Of a stretch of 64,000 nucleotides of DNA, positions 35,222 through 45,722 are shown in pieces. The notes below the pieces were generated by a model. The model searched no databases, was not told the origin of the DNA, and saw nothing but the letters and a program-made list of their open reading frames with translations. The position numbers and the translations under genes were made by a program. The stretch's first letter is position 1, and each line of letters starts with the position of its first letter. The stretch comes from Saccopteryx bilineata (Eukaryota; Chordata; Mammalia; Chiroptera; Emballonuridae): positions 13,827,632 through 13,891,631 of the forward strand of contig NC_089493.1 of NCBI RefSeq assembly GCF_036850765.1. The letters run 5' to 3'.

Positions 35222-35567
35222 TTTCTTTTCTTAAATGAGAAGCAGGGAGGCAGAGAGACAGACTCCCATATGCACCCCAACCGAATCCACCTGGCAAGCC
35301 CCCTACTGGACAGTGCTCTGCCCATCTGGGGCCATTGCTCTTCTGGTTGGCAACTGAGCTGTCTGAGCACCTGAGGTGAGGCCATGGAGCCATCCTCAGT
35401 GCCAACTTGGTCAGACTGAGCCATGGCTGTGGGAGGGGAAGAGAGACATGGAGGGGGTGGTGGTGGAGAAGCAGATGGTTGCTTCTTCTGTGTGCCCTGA
35501 CTGGGAATTGAACCTGGAACATCCACACACCAGACCAATGCTTTATATTGAGCCAACCGGCCAGGGC
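35222..35567 (-). mobile_element. Family 1 SINE, older copy, antisense
   Basis: Reverse complement of the family 1 body, ending 'ccaaccggccagggc'; diverged inside. Target-site duplication unclear. Confidence 0.85.
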
Positions 35568-37479
35568 CTGAATCTTCTGACATATTTACTTTTTTCAGAT
35601 AAACGTCAGGTTCAGTTTACCAAATTTCCTTTAAAAAGGAAAAAAAAATAAGCAAACAAAAACATTACAATCTCTGTATCCTATTAAAAACATATTCCAC
35701 TTGAAGAACACAGTTGGTGTCTTCCTACTCCAAGGAACTATGCTTTTGAAATAGCAAGCTTCCTATCAAACAGTGGATAACAGTGTTATTCACAGGGCAC
35801 TGATAAATGGTTTGATGTTTGTAGTTCATGTTTTGACTTTAGCTCTATTGGTTGCATTAGCAAAATGAAGCTCATTAAGCCTTATTCTTTTGGTCTCGTC
35901 TCTCCAAGCCTCTGAACCCGCTAATACTCAGCTTTCTTGTCTGGAAGGATGTAATCTTGCCTACATTATACTTGAAAGTTCAGCTCGTTTCTAAACCTCC
36001 AGTCAAAGATACAAACTTGTTGCTTTCTGAAAGGCCACATCTGTGCACTGAGCCATCACATCATCTGTTAAAGTGGCCAGAGTTCATTTTATTGCCTCCT
36101 TTGTGGAAGGACTTGTACTGAAAAGTGTGTGTTATTGAAAACATAATTTTCCTCATCATTATGCTTTCTTTCCAGCCAGATCATAACCTGCCAGAAATCT
36201 ATTGAGCATAGAGTGAAAAGCTCTTCAGAATAGCTGTTCTTAAGAGATTAAATGATTGCCATCTCTGTCCCATTTCTTTTATCTCATAATCAAGTTCAAG
36301 ATGGTACTAGATATCTCAGCTGAAGTGATTATATATTTGAAATAGAAATGGCTTTATCTCCATTCATATTTCACACTGTGGAAGGTAGGATTGGGGTTTT
36401 TCCCCCCTTATTTACATTTAGATATGTTTATGGTACTTGACAACATTTCACAGGATTAAAGAATCAAACTGTTTTTTAAAGGCTAACAATGACCAGGAGG
36501 GGTTGCATTACTTTTTTAAAATTTTCTGTGTACAAAGTCACTTGATGTATATGAACACCCAGATTTGACCCTTCAAAGAGTAGAGCTGTATCGAATCTTA
36601 GTCATCACAGCCCAGTCGTTCAACTCGACAAGTGAGGAGCTTGAGATTTATAGCAGCTAAGAGACTTGCCCAGGGTCACACAGCTCAACAGCAGCCTCGC
36701 TGAGATGACAGCTTGCAGCCGGGCCATGTCCGCTGGGCCACACTGCCTCCTTGCCATGTTCAGAGAATTCATGTTACGCAGATACAGCGTGGGGGAAGGA
36801 CACAAGCCCTTGTCACTCAAGGCTTTTTATGACTAGTTCAAAGTTGTTCGCTTTTGTTCTTTATCTTTAAAGCTGCCTGATCTGTGCTATTTTCTTACAG
36901 CCCAGTTCCTCTCCCGGGGAGCCAAACTGAGAAAAAAAGATCATGTCACTCATTATGAGCAGCTCTGCTAAAACATTTGCGAGAGGAGGAAGGACCAGGA
37001 AACCATTTGCCGGAAATGAGACTCCAGGCTTTATGTTGATTGCATTTATCTCGGTGCCCGCAAGTGGTCAATAGTCAGGCATGCTGAAATTACATTCTTT
37101 CCTCCTTTTAAAATATTTCTAGCTTTAAATAAGACTCCTCATTTTTAAAACCTAGTCAATAGGGAAAAGTGAGTCATTATTTACGGTTAATCACTTTTGC
37201 CAGCTGTGAATGCATTTCACAGTCATTTTTTACTTTTTTTTTTTTTCTTTCTTGGACTGGGGAATCTATCCTGTCACTCGTTAGGGGAAAAAACCATATT
37301 GGTCCCATCCGTAGCCTCTTTTAGCACGTAATCACAGTGAAGGCACTGTGGACAGAGACTTGTCTTGGATTCGGGAAGGAAGTTGCTTCTTTAGAATGCA
37401 AAACTATGGAGGATAATCCACAATCTTGTGATAGTACCTAAAGAGACATCTGACTTATTTTAGAGTTCCTTTCAGAATG
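35568..37479. other. Repeat-poor AT-rich stretch, possible conserved non-coding DNA
   Basis: Apart from an antisense MIR at 36590-36745 and a T-run near 37230, I recognise no repeats and no coding. The texture resembles intronic regulatory DNA, but conservation cannot be judged from one sequence. Confidence 0.35.
36590..36745 (-). repeat. MIR SINE relic, antisense
   Basis: 'agacttgcccagggtcacac' followed by 'agctcaacagcagcctcgc' is the reverse-complement signature of MIR. Confidence 0.8.
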
Positions 37480-37492
37480 GAATAATCATTTC

Positions 37493-37872
37493 TTTCATTT
37501 TTCTGAAGCTGGAAACAGGGAGAGACAGTCAGACAGACTCCCGCATGCGCCGGGATCCACCCGGCACGCCCACCAGGGGCGACGCTCTGCCCACCAGGGG
37601 GCGATGCTCTGCCCATCCTGGGCGTCGCCATGTTGCGACCAGAGCCACTCTAGCGCCTGAGGCAGAGGCCACAGAGCCATCCCCAGCGCCCGGGCCATCT
37701 TTGCTCCAATGGAGCCTTGGCTGCGGGAGGGGAAGAAAGAGACAGAGAGGAAAGCGCAGCGGAGGGGTGGAGAAGCAAATGGGCGCTTCTCCTGTGTGCC
37801 TTGGCCGGGAATCGAACCCTGGTCCTCCGCATGCTAGGCCGACGCTCTACTGCTGAGCCAACCGGCCAGGGC
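37493..37872 (-). mobile_element. Family 1 SINE, antisense, abutting L1-B
   Basis: Reverse complement of family 1, ending 'ccaaccggccagggc'. It is flanked by gaataatcatttc at 37480-37492 and 37873-37885. The second duplication directly touches the L1-B duplication starting at 37886. Confidence 0.93.
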
Positions 37873-37899
37873 GAATAATCATTTCAAAAATACTATATG

Positions 37900-40292
37900 G
37901 GACGTCACGGAAATGGCGCCGTGAGCAGCGCTTCCGACAGCTCTCCCCTAAATCACAACAAATTTATCAACTAGAAACAGAAAAATTTATCCTCGGAGCA
38001 TTCCGGAGTTCCACACAAACTGATAGCGAAAGGACTGTTATCACTTGAATCTGAGAGAAGAGGGTGTGGAGGAATCGACCACAGGGACGTTCTTTCAAAC
38101 CGCAAGGAAGTGCGCCTGTGGTGAGTCGGCCCATATACTTGGGAACCGCGAGCCGCCGCGAGTGGCCGAGGCGAGCTGCCACCGCGAGCGGCCGCGAGCC
38201 CCCGCGAGCCCCCACGGAACCGCCACCGCCAGCGGCCGCCACGAGCCGCCGCGCGCGCGCGCGCGCCCGGTCCGGTTGAGCACCGCTGACGTTCCCAGCG
38301 GCCCGCACACTGCGAGTGGGGGTTGCCGGCCACCGGTGCCCGGAGCGCCCCATTCAAGCGCGTGCCTTGGGCATTCCACGTGCCCAGGGCGCCCTGCTGG
38401 CCCGCACACCCAGGGGGCTCCATTATCCTGCGCCTGGTGCGGTCCAGCCGCCAGCGGCGGGGTGAGCGGGAGAGGCTTGGGAGATTCTCTCCGTGGGCGG
38501 GGCACCTCACCCAGCCATTCAAGCTAACAATCAAGCGTTGGGGGAGGGGCGCACGCAGGCAGCCTAAAATACCTTCGGAAGCACAGCTGCGACCCAATCA
38601 CTGAAATTAGCTTAACCCATGAAATCTGCGCACCCTCGGTTCTAATTGATAAGATCTCTCTCAGTTCAGCGATCCAAGACAAGAGGCGTGATATTTTTTA
38701 GTGCCTCTCGCTAAAGGGGCGGGGGCAACTTCTGATTGATAGAGCCTCCATATTCAGGGATAAACGCTAACAAGAAGGACTTGGCAGATAATAAGGTCTA
38801 TACTACACTAGTCGTAAGCAGAGACTAGTGCCTCTTCTTCCCTGCAAAAACAGGCTACAAAGTGTGGAAAGCCTGGGTTGAGAGGTCCAACTAAATGATA
38901 GGCGCTGAACAGTCACCTTGACAACAATTGACTCCCACCCCCGCCTGATTACACTGGAGGCCCTGACTGTCAGAGCCTTTCCCAAAGCCTTGCACTGAGT
39001 GGGGATAGAGTGGGGATTTCCCAGCTCTTTGAGCCTCTTACTCCCCAGGCAGAAGCAGTTGCAGCCTTATAGCCGGATCACCAGGCTGCTAATTCAGAAA
39101 GGGGGGACTAGGAGAGAGAATCCAGGAAAGCAAACTCTCTCATCGTTGGACCCTGCAAACGCCAACAAGCCTTTACTTCCAGCAAGACTAAAGCCAATTA
39201 TATGACATTGCCATAGAATCCCATCAACTGCAAATCCCTACCTAAGAGTGACACAGGGGCAGAGCCTGGGGTACAGAGTCACCGACTAGGAAGAGGGAGA
39301 GAAAAGAAAAAGGAAGAAGTTAACCTCTCAAAATCAAGAAAAACCCACAGACTTTACAACTTGATCCACTAATTTTTTGTTGTTGTTGTTGTTGTTTGTT
39401 TCTTCTATCTTTTTGCCTTTATTTCCTCCACCTCGGTCCTTCTATTCTCTGCCCATCTTATGCTTCCCCTTTCTTGAACTACACTACCCATGAGTGTTGC
39501 ATTTTATTTTTCTTCTTCATCCTCACCCTCCTTTAAGGTTATACTCCAAAACACTTAATTCTCACTCTCTCCTCTTTTGTTTTTTTTGTTTTTTTTTGTC
39601 TTGCTTTATTTTGTTTTTTTCTCTTCCTATTTTATTTCTTCCTTCGTTTTTCTCTTTTTCTTATTTTTTCCTTTCTATTCGTTTTTTCTTTTCTCATTTT
39701 ACTTTCCTCCTATATAATCCTCAATCACGAACAAATTAGTTAATTTGGGACTCAAGGCTTTTTTTGGCTTTATTTCTCTTTTTTGCTTTTGTTTTTATTT
39801 TTTTTTCTTGTTTGTTTATTTTTGTGGCATTTTGGGTCCTCCCAACCCAAGGTCTCCATTGTATTTAGTCTTCGCTCCACTTAATACAACAGATTTTTAC
39901 TTATTATTTTTATTTTTTCTTCTTTATTATTCCTTTTTGGTCCTTTTTTCTGGTTCCCTCTTATCCCTCTCATTATATCTCTTAGTTGACCATCACTTAC
40001 AAGCAAATCATCTTATGCTTGTCTAAGATTTTCTTCCTTTTTTTTTTGCATTTAGTAGGTCCCTACTCCCTTTTTTTGCCCCTTGAACTCTTCACCCCAA
40101 ATCAGGCCCTCCATTATAGGCACGATATTTCCCTGAGGAGGGGAGAGGAGGGAAAGAGAAGAGAGAAAAAAAGGGGGAAATAATAAATTATTACTGTTTT
40201 TTTTTGTGTGTGTGTGGGGTGTTTTACCTTTTTTTTTTTTCTTTTTACTCTTTATTAATTCTAATTAGTGCTATCAATAAGACCACCCTCAG
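37900..40292 (+). promoter_or_regulatory. L1-B 5' UTR with internal promoter region
   Basis: The first ~700 bases are very G+C- and CpG-rich, including a pure (GC)8 run at 38251-38266. At +12 to +19 (37911-37918) the sequence aaatggcg fits a YY1-type core, the same place where human L1 has its YY1 site that sets the transcription start. ggacgtcac at +1 to +9 contains 7 of 8 bases of a CRE. The rest becomes T-rich (39360-40260). Promoter activity is inferred from L1 biology. Confidence 0.7.
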
Positions 40293-41288
40293 ATGCCAAT
40301 AAGAAAGAGGAAATCGAATATTATGGATACAAAAGAAAGAGAGGTAACACAAATAGATGTGGAAAAATCTATGGAGAAAAGACTTAACATATTGGAAGCC
40401 TTGGAGCTAAATGACAGAGAATTTAAAATAGAAATCTTAAAAATACTCAGAGATATACAAGAAAACACAGAAAGGCAATATAGGGAGATCAGAAAACAAC
40501 TCAATGAACACAAAGAATATATTACCAAGGAAATTGAAACTATAAAAACAAATCAAACAGAAATGAAAAACTCAATTCACGAGCTGAAAAACGAGGTAAC
40601 AAGCTTAGCTAACAGAACAGCCCAGATTGAAGATAGGATTAGTGAAATAGAAGACAAACAACTTGAGGCACAACAGAGAGAAGAAGAAAGAGACTCAAAA
40701 ATAATAAAAAACGAGAAAGCCCTACAGGAATTGTCTGACTCCATCAGAAAGAATAACATAAGAATAATAGGTATATCAGAGGGAGAAGAGAAAGAAAATG
40801 GAATGGAGAATATACTCAAACAAATAATAGACGAGAACTTCCCAAGCCTGTGGAAGGAACTAAAGCCTCAAATTCAAGAAGCAAACAGAACACCAAGTTT
40901 TCTTAACCCCAACAAACCCACTCCAAGGCACATCATAATAAAGATGACACAAACCAATGACAAAGAAAAAATTCTCAAGGCAGCCAGGGAAAAGAAGAGT
41001 ACAACATATAAAGGAAGGCCTATTAGATTATCATCAGATTTCTCAGCAGAAACTCTACAAGCTAGAAGAGAGTGGACCCCAATATTTAAAGCCCTGAAAG
41101 AGAGGAACTTTCAGCCAAGAATACTATACCCATCAAAGCTATCCTTCAAGTATGAAGGAGATATAAAAACATTCACAAATACAGAAAAGATGAGAGAATT
41201 TATCAACAGAAAGCCCCCACTCCAGGAAGTACTAAAGGGAGTTTTCCAACCAGATTCAAAGAACAAAAGAAAACAACACCACAAGTAA
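40293..41288 (+). CDS. L1-B ORF1p, intact RNA-binding protein
   Basis: A 331-residue ORF1 protein, the nucleic-acid chaperone that trimerises and coats L1 RNA in cytoplasmic particles. The ATG at 40293 is the first in-frame methionine after the T-rich leader. Residues 1-40 are basic and charged. Residues about 45-145 form a long coiled coil rich in Glu, Lys and Ile/Leu heptads. Residues about 153-235 are the RRM ('NNIRIIGIS', 'PRHIIIKM'), and about 240-310 are the C-terminal domain ('KGRPIRLSSDF', 'RNFQPRILYPSKLSF'). Length is close to the 338 residues of human ORF1p. No stop or frameshift interrupts it, unlike L1-A, where codon 138 is TAA. ORF2 starts 325 bases downstream. Intact reading frame does not prove expression. 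Confidence 0.93.
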   Translation: MPIRKRKSNIMDTKEREVTQIDVEKSMEKRLNILEALELNDREFKIEILKILRDIQENTERQYREIRKQLNEHKEYITKEIETIKTNQTEMKNSIHELKNEVTSLANRTAQIEDRISEIEDKQLEAQQREEERDSKIIKNEKALQELSDSIRKNNIRIIGISEGEEKENGMENILKQIIDENFPSLWKELKPQIQEANRTPSFLNPNKPTPRHIIIKMTQTNDKEKILKAAREKKSTTYKGRPIRLSSDFSAETLQARREWTPIFKALKERNFQPRILYPSKLSFKYEGDIKTFTNTEKMREFINRKPPLQEVLKGVFQPDSKNKRKQHHK

Positions 41289-41613
41289 CAGCTCCACCAA
41301 GAACACAATAAAACCAAACTTAAACTGTGACAACAAAGGAAAAAAAGGGGGGAGAGGATGGAGATTAACAGTAGCAAAGGATGATGAAGTGCAGAAATAC
41401 TTATAAGATAGGGTACTACAATGAATATGGTAGGTACCCTTTTCATTACTTAATGGTAACCACCCTTAAAAAAACCACCACAAAAACACTTGACTTAAAA
41501 AAGGTAGCAACAGAGGAAAGAAGTATGGAACACAAACAAACAAAAACAAATGATAGAAAAACAAAAGAGAAGAATCAAACTAGATACAAAACTAACAGAA
41601 AGCAATTTATAAA

Positions 41614-44600
41614 ATGGCAGTAGGGAACCCACAAGTGTCAATAATTACACTAAATGTAAATGGATTAAACTTACCAATAAAAAGACACAGAGTAGCAGAA
41701 TGGATTAAAAAAGAAAATCCAACTATATGCTGCCTACAAGAAACACATCTAAGCAACAAGGATAAAAACAAATTCAAAGTGAAAGGCTGGAAAACAATAC
41801 TCCAAGCAAACAACACCCAAAAAAAAGCAGGTGTAGCAATACTCATATCTAATAATGCTGACTACAAGACAGAAAAAGTACTCAGAGACAAAAATGGTCA
41901 TTTCATAATGATTAAGGGGAAGTTGAATCAAGAAGACATAACAATCCTTAATATATATGCACCAAACCAAGGAGCACCAAAATATATAAGACAGCTACTT
42001 ATTGACCTTAAAACAAAAACTAACAAAAATACAATCATACTTGGAGACCTCAATACACCGCTGACGGCTCTAGATCGGTCATCCAAACAGAGAACCAATA
42101 AAGATATAGTGGCCTTAAATGAAATACTAGAACACCTGGATATGATAGACATCTACAGGACACTTCATCCCAAAGCGACAGAGTATACATTTTTCTCTAG
42201 TGTACATGGAACATTCTCAAGAATTGACCATATGTTGGGCCACAAAGACAGTATCAGCAAATTTAGAAAAATTGAAATTGTACCAAGCATATTTTCTGAT
42301 CATAAAGCCTTGAAACTAGAATTCAACTGCAAAAAAGAGGGGGAAAAACCCACAAAAATGTGGAAACTAAACAACATACTTCTAAAAAATGAATGGGTCA
42401 AAGAAGAAATAAGCGCAGAAATCAAAAGATATATACAGACAAATGAAAATGAAAATACGACATATCAGAATCTCTGGGATGCAGCAAAAGCAGTAATAAG
42501 AGGAAAGTTCATATCACTTCAGGCCTATATGAACAAACAAGAGAGAGCCCAAGTGAACCACTTAACTTCCCACCTTAAGGAACTAGAAAAAGAAGAACAG
42601 AGACAACCCAAAACCAGCCGAAGAAAGGAGATAATAAAAATCAGAGCAGAAATAAATGAAATAGAGAACAGAAAAACTATAGAAAAAATCAATAAAACAA
42701 GGAGCTGGTTCTTTGAAAAGATCAACAAAATTGACAAACCCTTGGCAAGACTCACCAAGGAAAAAAGACACAGGACTCAAATAAATAAAATCCAAAATGA
42801 AAGAGGAGAGATCACCACAGACATCATAGATATACAAAGAATTATTGTAGAATACTATGAAAAATTATATGCCACCAAATACAACAATCTAGAAGAAATG
42901 GATAAATTCCTAGAACAATACAACCTTCCTAGACTGAGTCATGAAGAAGCAGAAAGCCTAAACAGACCAATCAGCAGGGAGGAAATAGAAAAAACTATTA
43001 AAAATCTCCCCAAAAATAAAAGTCCAGGCCCAGACGGTTATACTAGTGAATTCTATCAAACATTCAAAGAAGACCTGGTTCCTATTCTACTCAAAGTCTT
43101 CCAAAAAATTGAAGAAGAAGCAATACTTCCAAACACATTTTATAAGGCCAACATAACCCTCATACCAAAACCTGGCAAGGATGGCACAAAGAAAGAAAAC
43201 TACAGACCAATATCTCTAATGAATACAGATGCTAAAATACTAAACAAAATACTGGCAAACCGAATACAACAACATATTAAAAAAATAATACATCATGATC
43301 AAGTGGGATTCATCCCAGAATCTCAAGGATGGTTCAACATACGCAAAACGGTTAACGTAATACACCATATCAACAAAACAGAGAACAAAAACCACATGAT
43401 CTTATCAATAGATGCAGAAAAGGCTTTCGATAAAATACAACACAATTTTATGTTTAAGACTCTCAACAAAATGGGTATAGAAGGAAAATATCTCAACATG
43501 ATAAAGGCCATATATGATAAACCATCAGCCAACATCCTATTAAACGGCATAAAACTGAGGACTTTCTACCTTAAATCAGGAACAAGACAGGGTTGTCCAC
43601 TCTCTCCACTCTTATTCAACGTGGTGCTAGAAGTTCTGGCCAGAGCAATCAGACAAGACAAAGAAATAAAAGGCATCCATATCGGAAAAGAAGAAGTAAA
43701 GCTATCACTTTTTGCTGATGATATGATCCTATACATCGAAAACCCGAAGGACTCCACAAAAAGATTATTAGAAACAATAAACCAATACAGTAAGGTCGCA
43801 GGATACAAAATTAACATACAAAAGTCCATAGCCTTTCTATATGCCAACAATGAAATATTAGAAAACGAGCTCAAAAAAAATAATCCCCTTCACGATTGCA
43901 ACAAAAAAAATAAAATACCTAGGAATAAACATAACAAAGAACGTAAAGGACCTATATAATGAAAATTACAAAGCATTGTTAAGGGAAATCGAAAAAGATA
44001 CAATGAGATGGAAAAATATTCCTTGTTCTTGGATAGGAAGAATAAATATAATCAAAATGGCCATATTACCCAAAGCAATATACAAATTTAATGCAATTCC
44101 CATCAAAATCCCTATGAGATTTTTTAAAGAAATGGAACAAAAAATCATCAGATTTATATGGAACTATAAAAAACCCCGAATAGCCAAAACAATCCTAAGG
44201 AAAAAGAATGAAGCTGGGGGCATTACAATACCTGACTTTAAACTATATTATAGGGCCACGATAATCAAAACAGCATGGTATTGGCAAAAAAATAGACACT
44301 CAGACCAATGGAACAGAATAGAAAGCCCAGAAATAAAACCACATATATATGGTCAAATAATCTTTGATAAAGGGGCCAACAACACACAATGGAGAAAAGA
44401 AAGCCTCTTCAACAAATGGTGTTGGGAAAACTGGAAAGCCACATGCAAAAGAATGAAACTCGACTACAGCCTGTCCCCGTGTACTAAAATTAATTCAAAA
44501 TGGATCAAAGACCTAAATATAAGACCTGAAACAATAAAGTACATAGAAGAAGACATAGGTACTAAAATCATGGACCTGGGTTTTAAAGAACATTTTATGA

Positions 44601-45442
44601 ACTTGACTCCAATGGCAAGAGAAGTGAAGGCAAAGATAAATGAATGGGACTACATCAGAATTAAAAGTTTTTGCTCAGCAAGAGAAACTGATATCAAAAT
44701 AAACAGACAGCCAACTATATGGGAACTGATATTTTCAAACGACAGCTCAGATAAGGGCCTAATATCCAAAATTTACAAAGAACTCATAAAACTCAACAAC
44801 AAATAAACAAACAAACCAATAAAAAAATGGGAAGAGGACATGAACAGACACTTCTCCCAGAAAGAGATACAAATGGCCAACAGATATATGAAAAGATGCT
44901 CAGCTTCATTAGTTATTAGAGAAATGCAAATCAAAACTACAATGAGATACCACCTCACTCCTGTTAGATTAGCTATTATCAACAAGATGGGTAATAGCAA
45001 ATGTTGGAGAGGCTGTGGAGAAAAAGGAACCCTCATTCACTGTTGGTGGGACTGTAAAGTAGTACAACCATTATGGAGGAAAGTATGGTGGTTCCTCAAA
45101 AAACTACAAATAGAACTACCTTATGACCCAGCAATCCCTCTACTGGGTATATACCCCAAAACCTCAGAAACATTGATACGTGAAGACACATGTAGCCCCA
45201 TGTTCATTGCAGCACTGTTCACAGTGGCCAAGACATGGAAACAACCAAAAAGCCCTTCAATAGAAGACTGGATAAAGAAGATATGGCACATATACACTAT
45301 GGAATACTACTCAGCCATAAGAAATGATGCCATCGGATCATTTACAGCAAAATGGTGGGATCTTGATAACATTATAAGGAGTGAAATAAGTAAATCAGAA
45401 AAAAACAAGAACTACATGATTCCATACATTGGTGGAACATAA
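41614..45442 (+). pseudogene. L1-B ORF2, one frameshift and one nonsense codon
   Basis: L1 endonuclease and reverse transcriptase. From ATG 41614 the frame is open for 781 codons. The endonuclease domain (1-239) includes N14, E43, 'GDLNTPL' and 'SDHKAL'; the reverse transcriptase has the catalytic FADD motif at residues 700-703 (43711-43722), the same numbering as the human protein. In an A-run at 43873-43880 (8 A; L1-A has seven bases, AAAAGAA, at the same place) one extra base shifts the frame near codon 754. The other frame (from before 43976) continues until TAA at 44804-44806, where L1-A has CAA (Gln). After it the frame stays open to the true stop at 45440-45442, including the C-terminal zinc knuckle. 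Without these two changes the length would be 1275 residues. Confidence 0.94.
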
Positions 45443-45485
45443 AAATGAGACTAAGAGACATGGACAAGAGTGTGGTGGTTACCAA

Positions 45486-45548
45486 GGGTGGGGGGGGAGG
45501 GAGGACATGGGAGGGAGGGAGGGAGAGAGTTAGGGGGAGGGGGAGGGG
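45486..45548 (+). other. G-rich tract in L1-B 3' UTR
   Basis: Many runs of three or more guanines just after ORF2, able in principle to form G-quadruplexes; same location as the tract in L1-A. Confidence 0.75.
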
Positions 45549-45722
45549 CACAGAGAACTAGATGGAGGGTGACGGAGGACAATCTGACTTTGGGCGAGGG
45601 GTTTGCAAAATAATTTGATGACAAAATAACCTAGACATGTTTTCTTTGAATATATGTACCCTGATTTATTAATGTCATCCCATTACCAGTAATAAAAATT
45701 TATTAAAAAAAAATACTATATG

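Larger units (their letters stand above)
37900..45708 (+). mobile_element. Full-length LINE-1 element L1-B
   Basis: A complete-length L1 of about 7.8 kb: 2.4-kb 5' UTR, ORF1, ORF2, G-rich 3' UTR and short A-rich tail. The exact 14-base duplication aaaaatactatatg (37886-37899 and 45709-45722) defines both ends. ORF1 is open over its full length; ORF2 has one frameshift and one nonsense codon. Its CpG-rich start is little decayed, so the insertion is fairly recent. Confidence 0.97.

Noticed and set aside
38045..38527. 160-codon plus-strand frame in the L1-B 5' UTR
   Set aside because: CpG-rich composition depletes stop codons on all frames here; no motif supports a protein.
40293..45442. L1-B as a fully active autonomous element
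   Set aside because: ORF2 has a frameshift in an A-run and an in-frame TAA, so it is described as a pseudogene unless these prove to be sequence errors.
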